A stretch of 22,105 bases of DNA from an uncultured Oscillibacter sp. Lineage in GTDB: Bacteria; Bacillota; Clostridia; Oscillospirales; Oscillospiraceae. Of the stretch, positions 14,440 through 21,680 are shown one piece after another; the stretch's first letter is position 1, and every line of letters starts with the position of its first letter. The notes under the pieces were generated by a model, which had not been told where the DNA came from, made no database searches, and worked only from the letters and a program-made list of their open reading frames with translations. The stretch lies in assembly GCA_910576845.1 (NCBI GenBank), contig CAJTJA010000039.1, positions 1 through 22,105 of the forward strand, written 5' to 3'. The translations under genes and the position numbers were made by a program.

Positions 14440-15246
14440 TTACAGGCCCGGAAGCTCCTCCAGGGAGGCAAAGCGATATCCCATGTTCTCCCATTTGGTG
14501 AGAAGGTCGTCCAAAATATCCGCGTTGGTTTTGGAAGTAGAGTGGAGGAGAACGATGGCGCCGTCGTGGATACGGGGAAGAAGCTTGGCATAAGCCTGCT
14601 CCGCCGTGGGCTGGTTGTCTACATACCAGTCTACATAGGCCAGGCTCCAGAATACGGTTTTGTAGCCCAGGGCCTGAGCCTGCTTCAAATTTTCCAGGCT
14701 GTATTTTCCCTGGGGCGGACGGTAGAAATAGGGGAGTTCCTGCCCTGTGGTTTCCTTGTAGAGAGTGGCCAGACTGTCCAGTTCTTTTTGGAAGGCCGTC
14801 TGATCGCTGATGGCCGACATGTCCGGGTGGTGGTAAGTGTGGTTGCCCACGATGTGCCCATCCTCTGCCATACGCCGGATGATGTCCGGAGCAGTTTCCA
14901 CCATATTGCCTACTACAAAAAAGGCTGCGGGAGCGTTGTGCTTTTTCAGGGTGTCCAGAATCTTTTCCGTGTACCCGTTTTCATAGCCGCAGTCAAAGGT
15001 GAGATAAATGATCTTTTGGCCGGTGTCGCCCAGGAACCAGGCGTCATATTGGGCAAGGTCTTCTGCGGTGGCGTTGCCCACGGGGGATTGACCCTCGTTG
15101 GGAAAAGAGAGGCCCCAGTTATCGGCGGAAGCCGGAATGATGGCCGGGGCGGCGGCGGGAATAGACTTTCCTTGGAGATAGAGCATGACTGCGAGGAAAA
15201 GACAGGGGAGCAATAATAGCGCGATAGTTCGAATACGCTGAAGCAT
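14440..15246 (-). CDS. PdaA-like polysaccharide (peptidoglycan) deacetylase
   Basis: PdaA-type enzymes remove N-acetyl groups from muramic acid, a step in making muramic delta-lactam of the spore cortex. The 268-residue protein starts at 15246, with AGGAGG 5 nt upstream, and has an N-terminal membrane anchor or signal segment (about 6-24). The stretch NWGLSFPNEGQSPVGNA before the catalytic domain is typical of PdaA rather than of other NodB-type enzymes. Catalytic motifs are TFDCGYENG (83-91, Asp85 as base), HTYHHP (metal His136 and His140), RPPQG (176-180), DWYVD and LLH (233-235). The second Asp of the usual TFDDG is Cys86; in PdaA this position is also not Asp. The presence suggests a spore former. 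It is divergent from the nuclease operon across a 151-nt gap. Confidence 0.9.
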   Translation of the reverse strand: MLQRIRTIALLLLPCLFLAVMLYLQGKSIPAAAPAIIPASADNWGLSFPNEGQSPVGNATAEDLAQYDAWFLGDTGQKIIYLTFDCGYENGYTEKILDTLKKHNAPAAFFVVGNMVETAPDIIRRMAEDGHIVGNHTYHHPDMSAISDQTAFQKELDSLATLYKETTGQELPYFYRPPQGKYSLENLKQAQALGYKTVFWSLAYVDWYVDNQPTAEQAYAKLLPRIHDGAIVLLHSTSKTNADILDDLLTKWENMGYRFASLEELPGL

Positions 15247-15307
15247 AGAGACCTCCTGAGTGATGTTTGTCATCATTCAGCATGTCCGGAGCGGGACATA
15301 TTATCGG

Positions 15308-15336
15308 TTGAAAAAGCTGGCGAAGAATGTTATATT
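15308..15336 (+). promoter_or_regulatory. promoter of the nuclease-exonuclease operon
   Basis: TTGAAA (15308-15313) and TATATT (15331-15336) are 17 nt apart, with TGT just before the -10 (extended -10). It lies in the divergent gap between the deacetylase and the nuclease, 61 nt before the nuclease ATG. No operator-like palindrome overlaps it. Confidence 0.65.
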
Positions 15337-15397
15337 TGGTGTGTCGAATTATGAGAAACAAAAGCCGCCGGGTTTGCAATTTTGAAGGAGGACGGGT

Positions 15398-16117
15398 ATG
15401 GCAAAGAGGGGAAGCAAAACAAGAAGCAGGCAGCAGCTGACGCCAAAGCAGCTTGCCGCATTGCTGGTTCTATGTGCGGTTGTGACAGCGGTCCGGTGGT
15501 ATTGGCGGCCGGAGCCGGTGTCTATGGAGGCTGTCCCGCTGTGGAGCGGTGCGGCTTATGTGGAACTGGAGGACAACCAGCCGGGCTTTACAAAAGAGGA
15601 GATGACTTTGGAGGCTTTTGAGAATTACAGCGAGCTGGACTACCTGGGCCGCTGCGGCGTGGCTTATGCCAATATTTGTCCGGAGCTGATGCCCACGGAG
15701 GAGCGGGGAGACATTGGAAATGTGAAACCCACAGGCTGGATTTCCGCCAAATATGACTGCGTGGACGGAAAGTATCTCTATAACCGCTGTCATCTGATTG
15801 GGTTCCAGCTGGCGGGAGAAAATGCCAATGAGAGAAATCTGATTACCGGGACCCGGTATCTGAATGTCACGGGAATGCTCCCCTTTGAAAACGATGTGGC
15901 GGACTATGTGCAGCGGACTGACAATCATGTGCTTTATCGGGTGACGCCGGTGTTTGAGGGGGAGGAACTGGTTGCCCGGGGTGTGCAGATGGAGGCATAT
16001 TCTGTGGAGGACGCCGGAGATGGAGTGTGCTTCAATGTCTTTGTATATAATGTCCAGCCGGGAGTTGGCATCGACTATGCCACTGGGGAGAGCTGGCTGG
16101 AGGAGGATGCAGCATGA
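15398..16117 (+). CDS. membrane-anchored DNA/RNA non-specific endonuclease (EndA-like)
   Basis: The 239-residue protein has a basic N-terminus (MAKRGSKTRSRQQ), one hydrophobic segment (about 19-36) and then an extracytoplasmic domain, the layout of the EndA family of surface nucleases that degrade DNA during uptake or scavenging. The beta-beta-alpha-metal active site is recognisable: RGDIGNVKPTGW (103-114), then YNRCHLIGFQLAGENANERN. His132 is in the catalytic DRGH position and Asn147 in the metal-ligand position. The motif here is NRCH instead of DRGH. The start at 15398 has AAGGAGG 6 nt upstream. The stop overlaps the start of the exonuclease gene by 4 nt (ATGA), implying coupled translation. 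No competence genes are in view, so DNA uptake is only one possibility; nutrient scavenging is another. Confidence 0.85.
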   Translation: MAKRGSKTRSRQQLTPKQLAALLVLCAVVTAVRWYWRPEPVSMEAVPLWSGAAYVELEDNQPGFTKEEMTLEAFENYSELDYLGRCGVAYANICPELMPTEERGDIGNVKPTGWISAKYDCVDGKYLYNRCHLIGFQLAGENANERNLITGTRYLNVTGMLPFENDVADYVQRTDNHVLYRVTPVFEGEELVARGVQMEAYSVEDAGDGVCFNVFVYNVQPGVGIDYATGESWLEEDAA

Positions 16118-16788
16118 AGCTGTGGGAGCAGTTTGACCGGATGGTGATCTTTGATACGGAGACCACAGGTATTGATTTCGTCCGGGATCGAATTATTGAA
16201 ATCGGTGCGGTTGTGCTGAAGTCCGGAACAGAGACAGACGAAATGGATATTTTTATCCGCCTGCCGGAGGGACGGCGCCTGGACCCCTTTATTACGGGTC
16301 TGACGGGCATCACGGAGGAACGGCTGGAAGCCGAAGGCATAGAAGACGAGGCGGCGGCCCGGGCTTTTGCGGGACTGCTGGAGGGAGCGGAGCGGCCTCT
16401 GATTGTGGCATATAATGCCCAATTTGATCTGAATTTTCTGTTTTATCTTCTCCGGCCCTGGGGACTGGCGGAAGTATTGAAAAAGCCCCGGTTCCTGGAT
16501 GCGCTGACGGTATATCGGGACCGGCAGGATTATCCGCATAAACTGGAAAATGCGATTGCCGCTTATCATTTAGAGGATCGGGCAGTGAACAGCCATCGGG
16601 CTGTTGACGACGCACGGGCAGCGGCACTGCTGCTGGAGGCCATGGCAGAGGAGCGGGACGATTTGGAGAAATATGTCGATCTCTTTGGAGTACATCCGAA
16701 ATACGGCGCTTCGGGGAAGAAAATATCCTCCGTAACTTATCGGCCCCAACCCTATGAGCGAAGGGCGCCGCTGTATGAATTGATATAA
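16114..16788 (+). CDS. DEDDh-family 3'-5' exonuclease
   Basis: This 224-residue protein is a stand-alone exonuclease of the DnaQ / PolC-epsilon type. The active-site set is complete: Asp14 and Glu16 in FDTETTG, Asp105 in NAQFDLNFL, and His161 and Asp166 in HRAVDDARA, which makes it the DEDDh subtype. GLTGITEE (62-69) is the usual connecting motif. The domain fills residues about 9-175; the last 50 residues (KYVDLFGVHPKYG and onward, Tyr/Arg-rich) match no domain I know. Its ATG lies within the last codons of the nuclease gene (ATGA overlap), so the two are made together although one is membrane-anchored and this one appears cytoplasmic. It could be DNA proofreading or repair, or final processing of oligonucleotides. 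Confidence 0.9.
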   Translation: MKLWEQFDRMVIFDTETTGIDFVRDRIIEIGAVVLKSGTETDEMDIFIRLPEGRRLDPFITGLTGITEERLEAEGIEDEAAARAFAGLLEGAERPLIVAYNAQFDLNFLFYLLRPWGLAEVLKKPRFLDALTVYRDRQDYPHKLENAIAAYHLEDRAVNSHRAVDDARAAALLLEAMAEERDDLEKYVDLFGVHPKYGASGKKISSVTYRPQPYERRAPLYELI

Positions 16789-16820
16789 AAAAGCGCCCGG
16801 CTTATAAGCCGGGCGCTTTT
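16789..16820. terminator. bidirectional terminator, 32-bp perfect palindrome
   Basis: AAAAGCGCCCGGCTTA and its exact reverse complement are joined without a gap, so both strands carry a GC-rich stem followed by TTTT. It sits directly after the exonuclease stop (+) and 8 nt from the stop of the pyruvate-kinase-like gene (-), and would serve both convergent units. Confidence 0.9.
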
Positions 16821-16827
16821 CATGCGC

Positions 16828-17814
16828 TCAAATGGTTTGCAGATATGCCTCTGCCTCGCGTACGGTGCTGGCCAGGTAACGCATGGCGTCTGCGGGATAT
16901 TTTCCAACGGCGGTTTCTCCGGTGAGCATGACAGAGGCGGCACCGTCCAGCACGGCGTTAAAGATATCGCTGACCTCCGCCCGTGTGGGAACCGGATTTT
17001 TTTCCATGGAGGCCAGCATTTGGGTAACTACCATAAAAGGCCGTCCTGCCGTCCGGCAGGCGGCGGAAATCCGTTTTTGCAAAGCGGGGAGTTTCCAGAG
17101 AGGGCCGGTGTTCCCCAGGTCTCCCCGGGCAATGACAATCTCGTCAGCGGCGGGAATCAGCTCCGCCAGCTTGTTTACACCGTCCAGATTTTCAATTTTG
17201 GCGAAAAGCCGGATGGCTTGTCCGCCGCCGGTGTCCAGCACTTGGCGGACGGCTTTTAAATCCTCTTTTCCCCGAACGAAGGGCTGCATGACGCCGGTAA
17301 CGCCGTAGTCCTTGGCAAGACGGAGATTCAGGCGGTCGCTGTCTGTTATGGCGGGAAGATGAATGTCCACACCGGGAAGAGCGGCGCTCTTCCGGCTTTG
17401 GAGGACGCCTCCTCGTTCTACCAAGGCCAGCGCTCCACCGGGAAGGGAGCGGCTGACCCGGAGAAGAAGTCTGCCGTCATCCAGAAGAACCTCCTGTCCG
17501 GGGAGCAAGTGAGGGAGAATGGCTGGAGGAAGTGGAATATCCTTTCCCAGCCGGACTTGAGTTCCGGTTTTCAGGGAGAGAGGAGACGGGAGAACGCCTA
17601 CCCGCAGTTCCGGGCCCTGCATGTCAATGAGGAGCTGAGGCGTAACATTGCAGCGGCGGGCGGCGGCGTGGAGATGCTCAATCTGCTCTGCGGCTCCGGG
17701 AAGGCCAATATGAGAGAGGTTCAGGCGGACACCGCTCATACCGGCTTGAAAAAGCTGAATCAGGGTTTCGGTATCGGAACAGGCGGGACCCAGTGTGCCA
17801 TAAATCTGAAGCAT
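16828..17814 (-). CDS. short pyruvate kinase-like protein lacking the C-terminal domain
   Basis: The 328-residue product covers the barrel (A) and B domains of pyruvate kinase but stops right after MLTGETAVGKYP and one helix, so the allosteric C domain is missing; ordinary enzymes have about 470 residues or more. The start at 17814 has AGGAGG 6 nt upstream. Core residues are kept: Arg30, Asn32 and Ser34 in VRLNLSH, Asp64 and Glu69 in IDMQGPELR, Lys206 and Glu208 in AKIEN, Asp232 in ARGDLG, and Thr264 in VTQMLASM. Differences are MQGPE for the usual TKGPE (the Thr that helps bind K+ is Met) and GNTGPLWKLP after RGDLG. It follows mtnA by 16 nt as second gene of an operon. It may be a real but unregulated kinase or a paralog with another phosphoryl-acceptor. 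Confidence 0.8.
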   Translation of the reverse strand: MLQIYGTLGPACSDTETLIQLFQAGMSGVRLNLSHIGLPGAAEQIEHLHAAARRCNVTPQLLIDMQGPELRVGVLPSPLSLKTGTQVRLGKDIPLPPAILPHLLPGQEVLLDDGRLLLRVSRSLPGGALALVERGGVLQSRKSAALPGVDIHLPAITDSDRLNLRLAKDYGVTGVMQPFVRGKEDLKAVRQVLDTGGGQAIRLFAKIENLDGVNKLAELIPAADEIVIARGDLGNTGPLWKLPALQKRISAACRTAGRPFMVVTQMLASMEKNPVPTRAEVSDIFNAVLDGAASVMLTGETAVGKYPADAMRYLASTVREAEAYLQTI

Positions 17815-17830
17815 CGGAGACCTCCTGATT

Positions 17831-18901
17831 TTATTGGAAGAGGGACGCAAGGGTTTTTTGGTAAGGGGCGCGGCAGATGCCCTTTTCCGTGATAATGCCG
17901 GCAATCAGATCATGGTCTGTCACATCGAAGGAGGGATTATAGCATTTTACGCCGGAAAGGGCCATAGGTTTCTCGTACCAGAGCGTTTTGATCTCTTCCG
18001 GGTCGCGCAGCTCAATGGGGATGTGAGCCCCATCGGGACAGCTCATGTCAATGGTGCTGGTGGGCCCAAGAACATAGAACGGAATACCGTAATGTTTTGC
18101 CAGGATGGCCACGCCGCTGGTTCCAATTTTATTGGCGGTGTCGCCATTGGCGGCGATACGGTCGCAGCCTACAAAGCAGGCTTGAATCCAGCCGTTTTTC
18201 ATCACCATGGAAGCCATGTTGTCACAGATCAGCGTTACGTCCACTCCGGCCCGGTGAAGCTCGTAGCTGGTGAGGCGGGCACCCTGGAGCAGAGGTCTGG
18301 TTTCATCGGCAAAAACCCGGAGGCGCATTCCCCGCTCCGCAGCCAAGAGGAAGGGGCCCTGAGCGGTGCCATAACGGGAAGTGGCCAGGGGGCCGGCGTT
18401 GCAGTGGGTGAGCACACCGTCCCCGTCTTTCAGGAGGCTGAGACCGTATTCGGAAATGGCGAGGCATTTGGCAATGTCGTCGTCATGGATGGAAATAGCC
18501 TTTTGGTAGAGCGCGTCCAAAAGGGCGGAACGGCAATTTCCGGCATATGTGGCCGCGGTTTTCTCCATTTCCCTCAAGGCCCAGGCCAGGTTCACCGCTG
18601 TGGGGCGGGAGGCTTCCAGCCGTGCGGAGTACTCTTGAAGCTGAGTTAGAAAGGCAGCGGGGTCATCTGTTTCAATGGAGCGGGCGAGTAGATAGAGACA
18701 GTAGGCGGCACAGATGCCGATGGCAGGAGCGCCCCGGACCCGAAGCGTTTGGATGGCTTCTACCATTTCCGCAAGGGTTTGCAGGCGGATTTCTCTTTCC
18801 TCATTGGGAAGGAGGCTTTGGTCGATGATATAAAGGGCCTCCGCAGCTTTGTCGTAGCGAATGTTCCGGACATGGGTGACGGCTTTTACATCTGTAACCA
18901 T
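17831..18901 (-). CDS. mtnA: methylthioribose-1-phosphate isomerase
   Basis: MtnA converts 5-methylthioribose-1-phosphate to the ribulose form in methionine salvage, or in related disposal routes for 5'-methylthioadenosine and 5'-deoxyadenosine. From the ATG at 18901 (AAAGGA upstream) the protein has 356 residues, the family's usual length; the open frame above includes the promoter. Hallmarks are VRGAPAIG (55-62), LTHCNAG with catalytic Cys167, ADETRPLLQGARLT (198-211), the GCDRIAANGDTANKIGT segment with catalytic Asp247, and the C-terminal PSFDVTDHDLIAGIITEKG. No mtnK, mtnB or aldolase gene is nearby; the only partner is the short pyruvate-kinase-like gene 16 nt downstream. It is transcribed from its own strong promoter with a leader of about 110 nt. 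Confidence 0.93.
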   Translation of the reverse strand: MVTDVKAVTHVRNIRYDKAAEALYIIDQSLLPNEEREIRLQTLAEMVEAIQTLRVRGAPAIGICAAYCLYLLARSIETDDPAAFLTQLQEYSARLEASRPTAVNLAWALREMEKTAATYAGNCRSALLDALYQKAISIHDDDIAKCLAISEYGLSLLKDGDGVLTHCNAGPLATSRYGTAQGPFLLAAERGMRLRVFADETRPLLQGARLTSYELHRAGVDVTLICDNMASMVMKNGWIQACFVGCDRIAANGDTANKIGTSGVAILAKHYGIPFYVLGPTSTIDMSCPDGAHIPIELRDPEEIKTLWYEKPMALSGVKCYNPSFDVTDHDLIAGIITEKGICRAPYQKTLASLFQ

Positions 18902-19013
18902 GAGAGTATTCCTTTCTGTTTTGAAGAGGTGAAACAGGAGTGGAACGGATGAAGGGGGACGCCTGTGAAAAATATTTGGGAAAAACTGAACCCCAAGCGT
19001 CCGGGTTTTCCAG

Positions 19014-19042
19014 ATTATAGCATGAAGCGGCGCAGTTTGCAA
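19014..19042 (-). promoter_or_regulatory. promoter of the mtnA operon
   Basis: On the minus strand TTGCAA (19042-19037) and TATAAT (19019-19014) are 17 nt apart, with TGC before the -10 (extended -10). The pattern is nearly the same as the uridine phosphorylase promoter. The leader down to 18901 contains a foldable block at 18957-19002: GGACGC pairs with GCGTCC, enclosing TTGGG/CCCAA. It does not match a SAM riboswitch that I can recognise. Confidence 0.8.
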
Positions 19043-19255
19043 CGGTTGGAAAGATGAACAGAGAGCACTCAGACTGTAAAAAGGAGAAAGTTATACCGGC
19101 GGAAGGAAAGAGCATAGGATGGAGCTGCACCTATAGTTGCGATTCGGAGCGCGGCCCCCGTTTTGCGGCGGTTCTTAGAGCGAAGACAACCCGGAGGGAA
19201 TTTCCTGCATAATTTAAATCAAGAAGGTAGCTTTTTTAACATTCTGAAAGCTTAA
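19043..19255. other. intergenic stretch without visible gene
   Basis: The gap between the mtnA promoter and the terminator of the SLH gene holds no open frame with a ribosome binding site on either strand and no recognisable RNA. The sequence near 19138-19200 is GC-rich and unstructured to the eye. Confidence 0.5.
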
Positions 19256-19284
19256 GAGCGCCCGGATAATGTATCCGGGCGCTC
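19256..19284 (-). terminator. hairpin terminator of the SLH-protein gene
   Basis: A perfect 13-bp stem, GAGCGCCCGGATA with TATCCGGGCGCTC and an ATG loop, lies 29 nt past the stop of the minus-strand SLH gene. The minus-strand flank is TTAAGCTTTC, a weak T tract. Confidence 0.65.
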
Positions 19285-19312
19285 CGCATGCAGGAAAGAT
19301 TTTGAACGGGTG

Positions 19313-21580
19313 TCAATTGTACCGGGAACCGACCTCGATGGCGCGGATAATGCCGTCGCTGCTGGCATAGAGGTTGGACCGGATGGCGTAGGCGTGGGCC
19401 TCCGACAGGCTGACCCAGGCGCCGGTATCCCGGTTGTAGCAGGCAACCGTGGAGGGAATGGTATATGTCCGGCCGTTCACCGTAACAGCGCTCTGTCCAC
19501 TCCAAGCGGTATTGGGCACATCCTGCAACAGCTCCAGCTTTTTCAGGCTGCCATAGCCGGTGTTGCTGCCGTTTCGGGTGATTGCCACGTAATCTCCATT
19601 TCGAATATCCTGACCCAAGGGGAAGGGACCGATGTTGTCCCGGCCATTTTGGACCAAGATATATTCCAGCGTCTGCTTATTGTCAGCATTGGTCTCTCTG
19701 GTGACAGTGGCTCTTCCATAGAAGACCGTGCCGAAGCCGACGCCGTCGAGAATAATCAGGTCCACTTTCTCTGCCCAGTTGAGCCGGGCATAGGTGACGC
19801 GGGACGCGGGAAGACTGCCGCCTCCCAGGTCGCTGAGGCTGACGGACTGCAGCTTGCCCTCCTTATACTCAAACACCGCCACATTGTCGGCAAGGCTTGT
19901 AGAGCCCAGTCTGCGCCGCTCCAGGTCCAAGGTGCCGGAAGCTCCGCCGCTCAGACGCGCCAGGCCGATAGCGCCCTTTTCACCGGGAGAGGTTACTCTC
20001 ACCAGCTGACCCTGCATGAGCTCCGCTTCCGTACTGCCGAGACTTACGCTGCCGGAGACCGTGATGCCGCACAGCAGATCCACGGAAGCGCCGCCGCTGG
20101 AGGCGGATTTAACAATACCCAGCGCATTGCCGGAAGCGCCGCTGGTGCCGGCCCTGACAGCCCCGGCTACCTGATTGTCTTCCGTCAGGAGAAGGGTGAT
20201 GTTATCTCCGGGCTTAAAAGCGGAGAGACTGGCCTGGGCTGTTGTCAGCACCGGGAACTCATGGCCCATCAGCTTAACGGATGTCGGCGCGGTGGGATTG
20301 GGAGAGCACTCCTCATAATAGCCTGTCAAACGGGTATCGCAGACCTGGATAGTATTGGTGGCGCTGGAATAGGTGGCCACGTCATATGGCCGCATATCCG
20401 CAGCTCTGGCCGGCGTGCCGTTTTTGTAGATGGAATAACCGCCGCTGCCGCCAGCCAGCTCACTGAAGCCATTGACAGAGCCTCTTTGATAAACAACGAC
20501 CGCCTCGCTGACAGCGCTGCCGCTGCCGCCCACAAAGATATATTCCACCTGATCGGCGGAGCTTAGATACAGTGTCATAGAGGTGCCGTGGTTCAGCCAT
20601 GTATAGACCGAGCTCCAGGACTGCTCCTTGCCCTTGTAATAGACGCTGGTTGTCCCGTTGACGCTGTATTTCACGCCGGAGAGGTCCGTAATTTGGGTTG
20701 CGTCAACTGTGGCGGCCACAATGTTCCGGCTGCTTCCCATGGATTCGGGGAGGAAGGTGCGCACCTTCTGCCCATCCAGAACCAAGGTGCCCTTGCTGCC
20801 GTTAAGAGAGCCGTTGGAAGCTTTGTCTCCGGCCATTTGATAGACTTCGCCGTTGGAGAACAGCATGGCGGTTTCCCGGCCGTCGGGACCCTTGGCGGTG
20901 GAGGAGACCAGAACCATATCCTCCTTGGTGGTCAGGCCGGTGGAGGCGAGGAAACTGCCGCCTTTACCGTCTGCTCCGGCGCCGTAATCCGCCTGGAGAA
21001 GATTGCTGAAGAGAATGGCCGCGTCGCTGCGGGTCAGGGGATCGCTGCCTCTTTTGCTGCTGATGCCGTCCGTCAGGTTGATGGAGGCGGCAAAGGAGAG
21101 ATAGCTGTCCGGCCAGACGCCACCGATATTTTCGTCCTTATAACCCAGGACCCGCAGGAGGATGGTGGCTGCCTGGCCCAGGGTAACGGTGCGGTCGGGA
21201 TAGAATTTACCGTCGGAAAAACCGGAGATCACCTTTTTGCCTTTGGAGGCCATATTGATATAAGCTGCTGCCCAGTGAGAGGGCTTCACGTCAGGATAGA
21301 CCGTGACGGTGCGGTAAAGGCCCAGCTCATCTTCGGCGTTCATGGCACAGACCACCATTTTGCAGAACTGAGCCCGGGTAAGCTGGCCGTTGGGGCGGAA
21401 GCTGCCGTCGGAATAGCCGTCCATCACGCCCATCAGACGCAGGGATTCCACCGATTTGGCGACCGCGTTGTCATGGATGTCGGAAAAGCGGACGGCGGCA
21501 GGCGCAGCCATGGCGGGCAGGGTCAGCAGAGATGCCGCCATAGCCGCCAGGAGCAGCAGGGACAGGATACGTTTTTTCAT
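19313..21580 (-). CDS. secreted S-layer homology (SLH) domain protein
   Basis: The 755-residue protein begins with a clear signal peptide (MKKRILSLLLLAAMAASLL, then LPAMA-AP, cleavage near 25). Three SLH domains follow: about 31-80 (FSDIHDN, GYSDGSFRPNGQLTRAQF), 94-146 (YPDVKPSHWAAAYI, GFSDGKFYPDRTVT) and 157-197 (weaker, DPLTRSDAAILFSNLL). SLH repeats bind secondary cell-wall polymer and hold the protein on the surface. The remaining 550 residues are rich in Gly, Ser, Thr and Val with many short beta-like segments, and I recognise no enzyme motif in them. The start at 21580 has GGAGG 6 nt upstream; the open frame above it runs through the terminator of the neighbouring gene. No clear promoter is seen in the 100-nt gap from the permease gene, so it may depend on read-through. 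Confidence 0.92.
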   Translation of the reverse strand: MKKRILSLLLLAAMAASLLTLPAMAAPAAVRFSDIHDNAVAKSVESLRLMGVMDGYSDGSFRPNGQLTRAQFCKMVVCAMNAEDELGLYRTVTVYPDVKPSHWAAAYINMASKGKKVISGFSDGKFYPDRTVTLGQAATILLRVLGYKDENIGGVWPDSYLSFAASINLTDGISSKRGSDPLTRSDAAILFSNLLQADYGAGADGKGGSFLASTGLTTKEDMVLVSSTAKGPDGRETAMLFSNGEVYQMAGDKASNGSLNGSKGTLVLDGQKVRTFLPESMGSSRNIVAATVDATQITDLSGVKYSVNGTTSVYYKGKEQSWSSVYTWLNHGTSMTLYLSSADQVEYIFVGGSGSAVSEAVVVYQRGSVNGFSELAGGSGGYSIYKNGTPARAADMRPYDVATYSSATNTIQVCDTRLTGYYEECSPNPTAPTSVKLMGHEFPVLTTAQASLSAFKPGDNITLLLTEDNQVAGAVRAGTSGASGNALGIVKSASSGGASVDLLCGITVSGSVSLGSTEAELMQGQLVRVTSPGEKGAIGLARLSGGASGTLDLERRRLGSTSLADNVAVFEYKEGKLQSVSLSDLGGGSLPASRVTYARLNWAEKVDLIILDGVGFGTVFYGRATVTRETNADNKQTLEYILVQNGRDNIGPFPLGQDIRNGDYVAITRNGSNTGYGSLKKLELLQDVPNTAWSGQSAVTVNGRTYTIPSTVACYNRDTGAWVSLSEAHAYAIRSNLYASSDGIIRAIEVGSRYN

Positions 21581-21628
21581 AGTCTTCCTCCATAAATGAG
21601 TTTGCGGGGCATTGTGGATCGGGAGAAA

Positions 21629-21674
21629 AGCCGCCGCAGGCCTCCCCTTCGGAGGGAGGCCGGAAAGAGCGGCT
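21629..21674 (-). terminator. hairpin terminator after the ABC permease gene
   Basis: An 8-bp stem, GGCCTCCC/GGGAGGCC, is enclosed by an outer AGCCGC/GCGGCT pairing. On the minus strand it is followed by TTTTCTCCC. It starts 7 nt after the permease stop and ends about 48 nt before the SLH start codon, so it should reduce transcription entering the SLH gene. Confidence 0.75.
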
Positions 21675-21680
21675 GAAACG

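Noticed and set aside
19310..20566. 418-codon open frame on the + strand opposite the SLH gene
   Set aside because: It is the shadow of a GC-rich real gene: no ribosome binding site, Gly/Ala/Asp-rich low-quality composition, and the other strand has signal peptide and SLH domains.
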